From: JASLPR01 sp964496475 | GTDB taxonomy: Bacteria > Chloroflexota > UBA11872 > VXNJ01 | Direction of reading: 5' to 3' | NCBI GenBank assembly: GCA_964496475.1 | Contig: CAZBZS010000033.1 | Coordinates: 1 to 25,113, forward strand | DNA length: 25,113 bases | Shown here: positions 16,791-24,660 of the stretch, in pieces | Numbering within the stretch: the stretch's first letter is position 1 | Layout of the letters: each line of letters opens with the position of its first letter | Position numbers and translations under genes: made by a program | Notes under the pieces: generated by a model | Databases searched by the model: none | What the model was told of the DNA's origin: nothing | The model's input: the letters and a program-made list of their open reading frames with translations, nothing else

Positions 16791-17114
16791 CTACTCGAAT
16801 GCCTCCGGATGCGGAAACTCGGCGATCGCCTCCCGCGCATCGGCGATTCGCGGTCCCGGACGCGACATCTGATCGCTCAATTCCTGAGAGATCACCATAA
16901 ACCGGTCGCGCACCACTGCGTCGATCCCGTCCCACCCGGCCCGCGCTTTTACCGATTCAACCGTAGTGCCGAACGGCGCGTCCACTAGGATAATGATCCT
17001 CGGGTCCCGTGCGATGACGTTCTCCAGCCCAACCTGCGTGAACAGACTGTCGGCGTTGGCCAACACGTTCGCCCCCAACCCTAGGGTCACGGGCTCAGCC
17101 GTGATTGGCAACAT
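16791..17114 (-). pseudogene. btuF: Truncated B12-binding protein (BtuF-type), C-terminal third only
   Basis: The open frame of about 108 codons matches the C-terminal lobe of BtuF/FepB-type periplasmic or lipoprotein binding proteins: ANADSLFTQVGLENVIARDPRIIIL, then VKARAGWDGIDAVVRDRFMVI, then SRPGPRIADAREAIAEFPHPEAF. Binding proteins of this type are about 280-350 residues, so the signal peptide and N-terminal lobe are missing. A TGA stop lies in frame seven codons before the first ATG (17114). Only about 225 bases separate it from the riboswitch, too few for the missing part, and no frame there resembles it. It is either a deletion pseudogene or an assembly collapse. Confidence 0.8.
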
Positions 17115-17341
17115 ACCGGCAGCGCATGGTCAAAAATTGGGCTGATGACCGCTCTGAAATCACGACCAAAACCGGGTAGCCAACCCGAGCCCTGCAGTCC
17201 CCGGCGAACCATCCCCAGGCCGGAGAGGTTTCGGACCGTCATTGAGAAACGCCGCCAGCGGCCCGACTGGGCTTTAACGGCGTTCATTGCAAACTTGAAT
17301 GCATGGATTTTCGCCTGACGCGGGCGGGCAACTCAACTCAT

Positions 17342-17500
17342 CCCGGGCAGGTCTCCTGACTTACGGCTCCGACGCCGGCGGTCCCTTCCCGCCCTTGAGG
17401 GCAGTGGCTCGACCGATGGCTCGCCGATCACAGTGGCGCGACCGTGGCGGAATTACACCGCCTTCCCTATTGGCGCGAGGGACTACCCTCGCAGACCGTG
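17342..17500 (-). ncRNA. Cobalamin (AdoCbl) riboswitch
   Basis: On the minus strand the conserved core is present in order. A CGGTCT-CGAGGG stem region and CCAATAGGGAAGGCGGTG come first (17483-17452 approximately). Then come AATTCCGCCACGGTCGCGCC with ACTGTGA, the B12 box region, and finally AGTCAGGAGACCTGCC near 17342-17360. These are the signatures of the cobalamin riboswitch. It sits immediately upstream of the btuF remnant-btuC-btuD operon and should switch it off when cobalamin is plentiful. Exact ends are approximate. Confidence 0.95.
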
Positions 17501-17578
17501 ATGCATGTTCATGTAAAGGTTTCGGGTCGATGGTAGGTCGGCCGGCCGGGGTGCGTCAACCGCGAGTCCGCGTGCTGA

Positions 17579-18919
17579 TCACAACCGGTGCTCGCGGCGT
17601 AGTCTTACCGCATCAGCACGAAGCCCCGGGCTGATAATCACCTCGTATGCCGCCCGGCCCGGCGTCAGTGTGTGCAGGCGCTCGGGCAGCCGTCCCAGCG
17701 CCACTCGACACCGTTCCCGGGCCGCCTCCAGATCGGCGAAGTCGCCCTCCAGCCGCCGGCCTCCACTCATCACCGGCTCCAGCAGCCGGCGTCCTTCTAT
17801 CTCCTCATCCGCTCGACCCACCACATCGCCGTCGTACAGTCCGTCCCGGATTCGTCGAAACACTTGCTTCGGTCCCGGAATCGTGGCCACCCCCTCAGGG
17901 ATCTTCGCCGTTCCGCGACCCTCGTATTCCACTAGCTTGTAGATGGCGTCTAGCGACGGCGCATCTGCTGAGGCGCCCATCTTTGTGCCGACTCCAAAGC
18001 CTTCACATCTGACCCCCGCCTCCAGCAGCCGTTTGATCACGTGCTCGTCCAGTCCGCCACTGACGAAAATCTGCACGGTACACAGTCCCCCCTCCTCCAG
18101 GATTTCACGCACGGCTTCAACGTTCCTGGCTAAATCCCCGGAATCAATTCGCACGCCGGCCACCGCGAATTCCTCGCCGAGCTCCCGAGCCAGCCGCACC
18201 ACGTTGCGCGCCCCTTCCTGCGGACCGTAGGTGTCTATCAGCAGCACCGTGTCCGGATAGCTCCGGGTAAACGCCCGAAACGCTTCTATCTCCGAATCAT
18301 GGGCGCTGACATAGCTGTGCGCCATCGTGCCTGCCACCGGGATTCCATAGGTCTCGCCTGCCAAGACGTTTGATGTGGCCGCTGCCCCGGCCAGGTACTG
18401 GCTGCGTGATGCCTTCAGCCCAGCGTCCGTCCCATGCGCACGACGCAACCCGAAATCGATCACCGGAATTCCCCGCGCCGATCGGATCACTCGCGCCGCC
18501 TTCGATGCCGCCATCGTCTGGAAATGGATCTGGTTGAGCAGATACGTCTCCGCCAGCTGCGCCACCGGCAGCTGCCCCGTCACTCGAAGTAGCGGCTCGC
18601 CCGCGAACACGACCTCACCCTCCGGGATCGCATGCGCCTCGCCGTCAAACCGCAGCCCACGTAGATACTCCAGAAATCCGTCAGTGAATCTCTCCAAAGT
18701 GCGGAGATAGTCGAGATCAGCGGCCTCGAAACGCATCCCTGCCATCCATCCCAGCGCGTCGTCCAGCCCCGCCGCCACCAGATAGTTGCGTTCCGGAGGC
18801 AGGCCGCGGACGCTGAGCTCAAAGGTGGCCCTGCCGAACATACCCTCGTTGAAATACGCCTGCGCCATCGACAGTTGGTAAAGGTCCACCAGCAATGCCG
18901 GTGGAGCGCCATATCGCAA
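17579..18919 (-). CDS. pncB: Nicotinate phosphoribosyltransferase
   Basis: A 446-residue enzyme that joins nicotinate to PRPP to give nicotinate mononucleotide in NAD salvage. Family stretches are LLVDLYQLSMAQAYF at the N-terminus, then FGLRRAHG, GTMAHSYVSAH, GVRIDSGDLA (PRPP/phosphate binding) and GVGTKMGAS. Length is usual. The start is TTG at 18919 (LRYGAPPALL...), with a strong GGAGGAG five bases upstream that also encodes the glutamates at the end of PncA, so the two genes are translationally linked. It receives nicotinate from pncA upstream. Confidence 0.95.
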   Translation of the reverse strand: MRYGAPPALLVDLYQLSMAQAYFNEGMFGRATFELSVRGLPPERNYLVAAGLDDALGWMAGMRFEAADLDYLRTLERFTDGFLEYLRGLRFDGEAHAIPEGEVVFAGEPLLRVTGQLPVAQLAETYLLNQIHFQTMAASKAARVIRSARGIPVIDFGLRRAHGTDAGLKASRSQYLAGAAATSNVLAGETYGIPVAGTMAHSYVSAHDSEIEAFRAFTRSYPDTVLLIDTYGPQEGARNVVRLARELGEEFAVAGVRIDSGDLARNVEAVREILEEGGLCTVQIFVSGGLDEHVIKRLLEAGVRCEGFGVGTKMGASADAPSLDAIYKLVEYEGRGTAKIPEGVATIPGPKQVFRRIRDGLYDGDVVGRADEEIEGRRLLEPVMSGGRRLEGDFADLEAARERCRVALGRLPERLHTLTPGRAAYEVIISPGLRADAVRLRREHRL

Positions 18920-18921
18920 AC

Positions 18922-19497
18922 CTACTCCTCCTCGATTACCCGGACACCGGCCACTCGAAGTTCAGCCACCGCCTTCTCCCCGTCTCCCGGTTCGTCGTTC
19001 ACCGCCCGGGTCGCCGCCAGAATCACGATGACTTCCAGGTCGCCCGTCGCCACCGCGTCGAGCGCCGACGCCTTCACGCAATAGTCCAGCGCCAGCCCGC
19101 CCACCAAGAGGCGCCTCGCTCCCAGCTCGCGCAGGCGGCGGTCCAGTTCAGTGCACTGGAACGCCGAGTACGCTTCCTCCGTGGCGTCGGTTCCTTTCGT
19201 CGCCACGATAGTCCTCGCCGGGAGCCGCAGGTCGTTGTGAAAGGACGCGCCGGTCGTGCCCTGGACACAGTGCGCCGGCCACGGCCCTCCACACTCCGTA
19301 AAACTGACGTGATCCGCCGGATGCCAGTCGCGCGACGCGATCACCGGCATGTCCGCTTCGATCGCGGCCACTATCCACTCGTTGAGGATCGGCACCACAG
19401 CGTTGCCGTCTGCCACCGCCAGCGCTCCTCCCGGACAGAAGTTATTCTGCACGTCCACTATCAGTAGAGCGTCGGCTTCCACCAACGCGGGTTTCAT
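18922..19497 (-). CDS. pncA: Nicotinamidase
   Basis: A 191-residue isochorismatase-fold amidase that converts nicotinamide to nicotinate. The catalytic triad is Asp15 (IVDVQNNF), Lys101 (ATKGT) and Cys140 (LALDYCV). Metal-binding residues Asp57, His59 and His63 lie in SRDWHPADH. WPAHCVQGT is also typical. The ATG at 19497 has CAGGAG about 8 bases upstream. It is followed by pncB with 2 bases between, a classical NAD salvage pair, and lies 39 bases after the PLP-enzyme gene on the same strand. Confidence 0.95.
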   Translation of the reverse strand: MKPALVEADALLIVDVQNNFCPGGALAVADGNAVVPILNEWIVAAIEADMPVIASRDWHPADHVSFTECGGPWPAHCVQGTTGASFHNDLRLPARTIVATKGTDATEEAYSAFQCTELDRRLRELGARRLLVGGLALDYCVKASALDAVATGDLEVIVILAATRAVNDEPGDGEKAVAELRVAGVRVIEEE

Positions 19498-19536
19498 CAG
19501 CCGCGCTCCTGATGCCGAACCCTACCCGGATAAGGT

Positions 19537-20622
19537 CTATCCGGTGATGTCCCACTCATGCTCCACCGCCTCGCCGCGCACTCCGAAGATGCGATCGTGC
19601 AGGGACGCGACCAGGTCCCCATACGCCGGAAACAGCCAAAGCAGATCGCCCGGCGCCAGGTCCGATTTAGGGTCCGTGATCTCAATGCGGGTGTGCTCGG
19701 CGTTCAGCCCGACTACCCAGCAGTCGTCCCTCCCACGCACGCGCGGCATCCCCTTAACCCCGGTCACTGCCTTAATGCCCGCGTCTGCCACCGCCGTGTC
19801 GCTTGCCCGACTGATCACCGTCCCCAGTACAAAGGCGGCCGGCCGGAATGGGATGTTCAGCCGCTCTTCATAATCGGTGTCGCCGAACAGGTACATGCCG
19901 GCTTGGATTTCCGTAACCTCTGGGTAACTGGCCGCGGTGAACACGCTCTTGGTACTGCTCGTCGTGAGCACCGGCACATCGATGCCGACAGCCTCGATCA
20001 GGTGTTTCACTATCACCGCCTCTCCCAGGGCCCGGCGGCACTCCGCCTCCCGCTCGGCCTCGTCACCGATGATGCCCACGTGTCCCTCGTAGGCCATGAT
20101 GCCCATGAAGTTAAGTCCGGGCAGACTATGGATCAGCCGGGCAAGATCGACCGCCGCGTCGCCCGCGTCAATGCCGCATCGCCCCATCCCCACCTCAAGG
20201 TCCACCAGGGCGCCGACTTCTACTCGGCCCCCTGCCGCCGACTCCGAAATCTCGCGGGCATTCGCCGGGTCGTCAACTGCTACTCGTATCCGACCACCGC
20301 GTTGGAGCAGTTCGACTAGGAGGGCGATCTTCGGTCTGCCCACCACTTCATTCGCTATCAGGATGTCCTCGATCCCCCCGTCCAGCATCGCCTCCGCCTC
20401 ACGCACGGTCGCGCAGGTGACTCCCTCCGATCCGCTGGCTATTTGCAACCCCGCGAGCCCCGGTGATTTGTGATTCTTGACGTGGGCGCGCAGGTGAGAA
20501 TCGAGACCATCAAATACCGCCGCCATTGTCTTCAAGTTGAACTCGGCCGCGTCCATGTCCAGGACCAGCGCCGGCGTCAAGATTTCATGTACTGTCATGG
20601 GTCGCGATCTCGTCCCGCTCAT
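19537..20622 (-). CDS. D-threonine aldolase/D-serine dehydratase-like PLP enzyme (alanine racemase N-terminal fold)
   Basis: A 361-residue fold-type III PLP enzyme. The N-terminal barrel has TPALVLDMDA, then HVKNHKSP, which holds the PLP lysine, with GMGRCGI and IMAYEGHVG further on. The C-terminal domain normally ends with a metal site reading P-G-H-C-D-P-T-V; here that place reads P-A-Y-G-D-L-V-A (codons 19629-19606). The aspartate is kept, but the histidine ligand is tyrosine and the cysteine is glycine. The rest (SLHDRIFGVRGEAVEHEW) is family-typical. The ATG at 20622 has GGGAG five bases upstream; TTG 20637 and ATG 20598 are alternatives. Substrate is unknown. It is probably the first gene of the operon with pncA-pncB. 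Confidence 0.85.
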   Translation of the reverse strand: MSGTRSRPMTVHEILTPALVLDMDAAEFNLKTMAAVFDGLDSHLRAHVKNHKSPGLAGLQIASGSEGVTCATVREAEAMLDGGIEDILIANEVVGRPKIALLVELLQRGGRIRVAVDDPANAREISESAAGGRVEVGALVDLEVGMGRCGIDAGDAAVDLARLIHSLPGLNFMGIMAYEGHVGIIGDEAEREAECRRALGEAVIVKHLIEAVGIDVPVLTTSSTKSVFTAASYPEVTEIQAGMYLFGDTDYEERLNIPFRPAAFVLGTVISRASDTAVADAGIKAVTGVKGMPRVRGRDDCWVVGLNAEHTRIEITDPKSDLAPGDLLWLFPAYGDLVASLHDRIFGVRGEAVEHEWDITG

Positions 20623-20667
20623 CGTTCTCCCGTTCAAGTTCGATTCAGGCTTCCACCGGCTCCACTG

Positions 20668-20702
20668 TTACTGCCAACAGTAAGCATACATTTCCCGGGA
20701 AA
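20668..20702. promoter_or_regulatory. Two adjacent inverted repeats upstream of the PLP-enzyme/pncA/pncB operon
   Basis: TTACTG-ccaa-CAGTAA (20668-20683) and the palindrome TTTCCCGGGAAA (20691-20702) lie 46-80 bases before the start of the PLP-enzyme gene. Either could be an operator; TATGCT between them, read on the minus strand, is a possible weak -10. No factor can be named. Confidence 0.35.
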
Positions 20703-20809
20703 ACGGACCTGCACCACCGGATTTTTCGTTGTGACCGCCCGGACTCGAATCAATGACGAGACAAACTCCCGCGCTTGCGCCAAAATTTAGCGGTTGACGG
20801 TGCCAGCCC

Positions 20810-20885
20810 GCCCACATAGCTCAGTCGGTAGAGCGCGTTCTTGGTAAGAACGAGGTCTCCGGTTCAACTCCGGATGTGGGCTCCA
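20810..20885 (+). tRNA. tRNA-Thr (anticodon GGT), intact, CCA encoded
   Basis: The acceptor strands gcccaca and tgtgggc pair, the D arm is agctcagtcggtagagc, and the anticodon arm cgttc-ttggtaa-gaacg carries GGT. The T arm is tccgg-ttcaact-ccgga. Discriminator T is followed by an encoded CCA (20883-20885). It is on the opposite strand from the PLP-enzyme operon. Its last 48 bases (20838-20885) recur twice downstream, which marks it as an integration target. Confidence 0.96.
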
Positions 20886-21100
20886 GAATTGGTTGTAAAA
20901 GGACGATACACACGGCAACTGGACGGGTTTCGCTCGACCCTCCCCCTGCATGCCACAGCGCTCAAGCTGACGTACCTCCCATTCAGCAGATTGCGCGTTC
21001 TATTCCCGCTCGGGTCAACAAGAATCTGTTCACAGAGGTAGTGGGCCCGATAATCGAGAACTCAGAGCTAGCGACTTGCGGCCACAGTGCTTGTTCAGTA
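20838..21100 (+). repeat. Long direct repeat, copy A: tRNA-Thr 3' half plus 215-bp flank
   Basis: It begins at the anticodon arm of tRNA-Thr and runs through the CCA for another 215 bases, ending at gttcagta. It matches 24731-24994, with by my hand comparison about 20 differences plus one indel. On the minus strand both copies keep one reading frame that ends in LLTRxGIERAxC and a stop; this may simply reflect the duplication. Confidence 0.9.
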
Positions 21101-21175
21101 GGGGCCAGAAGGGGGACTGGAGTTATGGTAGGCTCGAAAACGCCGTCAAGGCGACTGGCTACTGGGGGATGATGG

Positions 21176-22129
21176 ATGGCGACGGCAGGCGTCAGTAAAC
21201 CAAATTTACGTAGACGCTTGGGGCTGGGTAATCGAGGCGGTCTGGCGGGCTATTTCTTTGTCGCCCCATCACTCATCTTCCTTGTCGTCTTCGTTATTCT
21301 GCCGATCGTTGCCGCGTTTTACTACAGCCTCACCGACTATGATCTGATGAGGGCGCCCCGGTTCGTCGGAAACAAAAACTTTGCTAATCTGCTCACCGAC
21401 GTTCGTTTTCAACGCTCGATCACCAACACTCTCCTGTTTGCGGGCGGGACGGTACCGTCAGGGGTAATTACTTCCCTGCTGCTGGCGGCTTTGATCAATC
21501 GCAGCATCCGCGGCATCTACACGTTCCGGGCTATGTTCTACATGCCAGTAGTCAGTTCGTTTGTATCGGTCTCCCTGATCTGGCTCTGGTTTTACGAGCC
21601 GCAGTTTGGTCTCTTCAACGACATTTTCGAAATATTGGGCCTACCGCGATTGAAATGGCTGCGGTCGGTGAATACTTCGATGCTCTCGATCATTATCGTG
21701 AGCGTCTGGAAAAACATGGGCCTGAACATGGTGATTTACTTGGCGGGGTTACAGGGAATCGCGCCGCACCTTTATGAGGCGGCTGAGATCGACGGTGCAA
21801 GCCGGTTCTCGAAGTTCAGAAGGGTAACCCTGCCTCTGTTGGCACCAACGACTTACTTCGTTGTGATCGTCTATTTCATTGGCGCGCTACAGATGTTCGT
21901 GCAGGTCTGGATCATGACAGCCAACGCAGGTTTTGCGGGAGGGCAACCGGCTGGATCGATCGGCGGCCCGGTGGACAGTACTTTGACAGTCGTAGTACTG
22001 ATCTATGCCAACGCCTTCGAGTACTTGAAGATGGGATACGGTGCAGCCATTTCGGTGGTGCTGTTCCTGATCATTGCGGTCGTCACCGTCTTCAATGCTC
22101 GATTGCTTCAATACAACGTCGGCTACTGA
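21176..22129 (+). CDS. Sugar-type ABC transporter permease (MalF/UgpA family), orphan
   Basis: A 317-residue inner-membrane permease with about six helices. The EAA loop that docks the ATPase is at residues 201-222 (EAAEIDGASRFSKF followed by RRVTLPLL). The N-terminal part GYFFVAPSLIFLVVFVILPI is standard for the MalF-like half of carbohydrate importers. The ATG at 21176 has a run of Gs about 8 bases upstream. Such permeases need a second permease, an ATPase and a binding protein, and none is in the window. It fills the first cassette between tRNA-Thr 3'-end copies. Substrate cannot be told; sugar or glycerol-phosphate type is family knowledge. Confidence 0.9.
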   Translation: MATAGVSKPNLRRRLGLGNRGGLAGYFFVAPSLIFLVVFVILPIVAAFYYSLTDYDLMRAPRFVGNKNFANLLTDVRFQRSITNTLLFAGGTVPSGVITSLLLAALINRSIRGIYTFRAMFYMPVVSSFVSVSLIWLWFYEPQFGLFNDIFEILGLPRLKWLRSVNTSMLSIIIVSVWKNMGLNMVIYLAGLQGIAPHLYEAAEIDGASRFSKFRRVTLPLLAPTTYFVVIVYFIGALQMFVQVWIMTANAGFAGGQPAGSIGGPVDSTLTVVVLIYANAFEYLKMGYGAAISVVLFLIIAVVTVFNARLLQYNVGY

Positions 22130-22180
22130 TGGGCTGATCCGCCAGCTATATACCGCGTCTTCACCACTTATTACGACCGA

Positions 22181-22298
22181 TGTTTCACACGATAACTGGA
22201 TGAGTTTCGCTCGCACCTCCACCCTGTGTAATACACCGGATACCCCCAGATTCTTGGTAAGAACGAGGTCTCCGGTTCAACTCTGGATGTGGGCTCCA
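22181..22298 (+). repeat. Second tRNA-Thr 3'-end copy with shared upstream motif
   Basis: Bases 22251-22298 repeat the last 48 bases of tRNA-Thr, including CCA, with a single difference (C to T in the T stem). The D arm and acceptor 5' strand are absent, so it is not a gene. Just before it, gtttcacacgataactgga (22181-22200) and gtttcgctcg are shared with the sequence before the third copy. It marks the joint between the two cassettes. Confidence 0.9.
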
Positions 22299-22429
22299 AA
22301 ACAAGAATTACATGGGTCAAGCGCCCGGTATCCGCAATTACTGTATGTCAGGCTCTAATGCAATAATCTTCGCTGGCTGTTCGAGAGAATGTACCAATCC
22401 TGAATTCAGGCAAACCACAGGGGTAGTCG

Positions 22430-24256
22430 ATGGCGGTTCGCGGAGACATTCGAAACCTGGCAATCATTGCCCATGTTGACCATGGAAAAACCACCTTGGT
22501 AGACGCGATGCTGAGGCAGACAGGGGTTGTTGCTCGAGAAGGCCAGCTGGTCGATCGAGTTATGGATTCGATGGATCTCGAGAAAGAAAAGGGCATCACG
22601 ATCCTTGCCAAGAACACCGCTGTTACTTATGCGGGGATCAAGTTCAACATCGTGGACACACCCGGGCACGCCGATTTCGGAGGAGAAGTCGAAAGAGCTC
22701 TGGCGATGGTCGATGGGGCCTTCCTGCTGGTTGACGCGAGCGAAGGACCATTGCCTCAGACACGATTCGTCTTAAAGAAGGCCCTGGAGAGAGACCTCCA
22801 GATAATTCTGGTAATCAACAAAGTCGATCGACCCGACGCTCGGACTACGGAAGTCGTTGATGAAGTTTATGAACTCTTCTTTGAGCTAGAGGCCAAAGAG
22901 GACCAGATCGACTTTCCGATAGTCTATTGCGTCGCTCGAGCCGGGACTGCATCGATTGAGGCGGGCGTGACAGGATCAGACCTAGGTCCTCTTTTTCGTA
23001 TTGCGGCAGAGCACATACCGGCGCCGAGATATCAGGACACGGGACGGCTTCAGGCCTTGGTGACAAATCTAGACGCCTCCCCCCATCTGGGCCGTTTGGC
23101 CATTTGCCGTGTAATTGAGGGCGAGATCGTTCAGGGTCAGCAGGTGGCCCATTGCAGGCGCGACGGTAGTGTCGAAGCGGCGAGGATTACACAATTGTCC
23201 GTAACGGAGGGACTTGGGAGAGTCAACGTCGGGAGTGCGTCGCCAGGTGACATCATTACCGTTGCCGGCATCGCGGGGATAACGATCGGTGAAACCTTGG
23301 CTGATCCGGATGTGCCAGTTTCCCTGCCGCCAATTGATATCGATGAGCCGACAATGTCGATGACCCTGGGGATCAATACTTCGCCGTTGGCCGGGAGGGA
23401 AGGCAGAAAAATTACATCAAGATTGCTGCATAATCGCCTCGAAGCTGAGGTGGTCGGAAATGTTGCGATTAAGGTCAGCCGGGCAGAGAATTTGGACGCA
23501 TGGGTAATTCAGGGTCGAGGCGAACTGCAACTCGCTGTTCTGATAGAGACGATGCGTCGAGAAGGCTTTGAATTGACCGTCGGGAGGCCCGAGGTTCTTA
23601 CAAAGGAGGTGGACGGCGTCCTTCTCGAACCTGTAGATGACGTGTTTATTGAAGTTCCCCAGGAGTACGTTGGCGCCGTTAGCCAGAGCATTGCCCTCCG
23701 AAAGGGTCAAATGCGCCATATGGTTAACCATCGAAACGGTGCGGCACATTTGGAATTCGCGGCTCCCGTCCGCGGCCTAATCGGGTTTCAGGCGGAGTTC
23801 ATGTCGTGCACCAGCGGCACCGGGATCATGAACCGAACATTTGCCAGGTATCAGCCGTGGCTTGGCGAAATACGCACGAGATCTACGGGCAGTTTGGTCG
23901 CAGACCGTGCCGGATCCTCCACCGGCCACGCACTCTTCAATCTTCAAAAACGCGGAAAAATGTATATTCCGCCAGGAGTTGAGGTTTACGAGGGCATGAT
24001 CGTCGGCGAAAACGCTCGTTCCGAGGATATGGACATCAACCCGACTAGGGAAAAGAAGTTGACGAACATGCGAAAGACAGGTTCAGATAGCGCTGAGGAC
24101 TTGACGCCGCACACGAAACTGTCACTCGAACAGACGCTTGGCTTTCTACGTGCGGATGAGTGCGTGGAGGTAACGCCAACATCGGTCCGGATGCGAAAGG
24201 CGATTTTGGACTTTCAAACTAGAAGCCGGCGGTCCAAACGCGCAGCCGGATTTTAG
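22430..24256 (+). CDS. typA: Ribosome-associated translational GTPase TypA/BipA
   Basis: A complete 608-residue elongation-factor-like GTPase that acts on the ribosome, often needed under stress or in cold. G1 is AHVDHGKT (residues 14-21), EKGIT at 53-57 is the switch I region, G3 is DTPGH (76-80), and G4 is NKVD (130-133). The beta-barrel domain, EF-G-like domains III and V and the TypA-specific C-terminal domain follow (NLQKRGKMYIPPGVEVYEGMIVGE, then NMRKTGSD). The C-terminus is basic. The ATG start follows gggg about 8 bases upstream. It is normally a single-copy housekeeping gene. Here it sits alone between tRNA-fragment repeats at lower GC than its neighbours, so it may be a horizontally acquired copy. 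Confidence 0.96.
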   Translation: MAVRGDIRNLAIIAHVDHGKTTLVDAMLRQTGVVAREGQLVDRVMDSMDLEKEKGITILAKNTAVTYAGIKFNIVDTPGHADFGGEVERALAMVDGAFLLVDASEGPLPQTRFVLKKALERDLQIILVINKVDRPDARTTEVVDEVYELFFELEAKEDQIDFPIVYCVARAGTASIEAGVTGSDLGPLFRIAAEHIPAPRYQDTGRLQALVTNLDASPHLGRLAICRVIEGEIVQGQQVAHCRRDGSVEAARITQLSVTEGLGRVNVGSASPGDIITVAGIAGITIGETLADPDVPVSLPPIDIDEPTMSMTLGINTSPLAGREGRKITSRLLHNRLEAEVVGNVAIKVSRAENLDAWVIQGRGELQLAVLIETMRREGFELTVGRPEVLTKEVDGVLLEPVDDVFIEVPQEYVGAVSQSIALRKGQMRHMVNHRNGAAHLEFAAPVRGLIGFQAEFMSCTSGTGIMNRTFARYQPWLGEIRTRSTGSLVADRAGSSTGHALFNLQKRGKMYIPPGVEVYEGMIVGENARSEDMDINPTREKKLTNMRKTGSDSAEDLTPHTKLSLEQTLGFLRADECVEVTPTSVRMRKAILDFQTRSRRSKRAAGF

Positions 24257-24464
24257 GCTCCGTGTGGCTGAAGGCGATGAGCAGTCCGAGGCCCACTACT
24301 ATCAGAGCAGGAAGTTTGTCCCGCATCGTTCCCCCGGCGGCCCGGATTGTCGATCGCCCCTTCGCCATCACCTTCGCTCTTCTTGCCGGGGTGGCATGAT
24401 GGCCACGGGCCCCGCGCCGCCAGCCGAGAATGACGCCTAAGATAACACCGTCAACGCTGCGCAT
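24219..24464 (-). CDS. Possible small membrane protein, antisense to the typA end
   Basis: An 81-codon frame with two hydrophobic stretches (VDGVILGVILGW near the N-terminus and LPALIVVGLGLLIAF near the C-terminus), joined by a basic linker. Its last 38 bases overlap the end of typA on the other strand. An inner ATG at 24326, preceded by gggggaacg, would give a 35-residue single-helix protein. I recognise no family; it may be chance. Confidence 0.25.
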   Translation of the reverse strand: MRSVDGVILGVILGWRRGARGHHATPARRAKVMAKGRSTIRAAGGTMRDKLPALIVVGLGLLIAFSHTEPKIRLRVWTAGF

Positions 24465-24504
24465 TTGACGACTAGGGTTGGGAGACCGCGAGAGGAGACG
24501 AGGA

Positions 24505-24600
24505 GTGATAATTGCCCGATTCGTAGGATCGCTGGTCGGGATGGCAGTTGGGGACGCGGGTGATTCATGCGAGGAAAAGAGACTAGCCTCTCCGCGTCCT
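24505..24600 (+). pseudogene. Possible N-terminal stub of an ADP-ribosylglycohydrolase gene
   Basis: From GTG 24505, with AGGAG just upstream, the frame reads IIARFVGSLVGMAVGDA. This closely resembles the N-terminus of ADP-ribosylglycohydrolase (DraG) family proteins (typically RxxGsLlGlAVGDALG). After about 19 residues the likeness stops and the frame becomes unrelated, running into the repeat before the third tRNA-fragment copy. If real, it is a gene cut by the recombination that built this region. The match is short. Confidence 0.4.
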
Positions 24601-24660
24601 CCTGCCTCGAAGCTTCCCTTTCTGGTAGCTCTTCACATCTTAAGAAGAACGAGTACGTTC

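Noticed and set aside
15700..16935. 411-codon frame on the minus strand overlapping btuC
   Set aside because: It is rich in Arg, Gly and Pro and is the shifted frame of the clear FecCD permease; high GC makes such shadow frames long.
17087..17287. 66-codon minus frame as the missing N-terminal part of BtuF
   Set aside because: It is in a different frame, has no signal peptide and no resemblance to a binding-protein N-terminal lobe, and is far too short.
22251..22298. Second and third tRNA-Thr copies as functional tRNA genes
   Set aside because: Only the 3' half is present; the sequence before it does not form the acceptor 5' strand or D arm. The same holds for 24731-24778.
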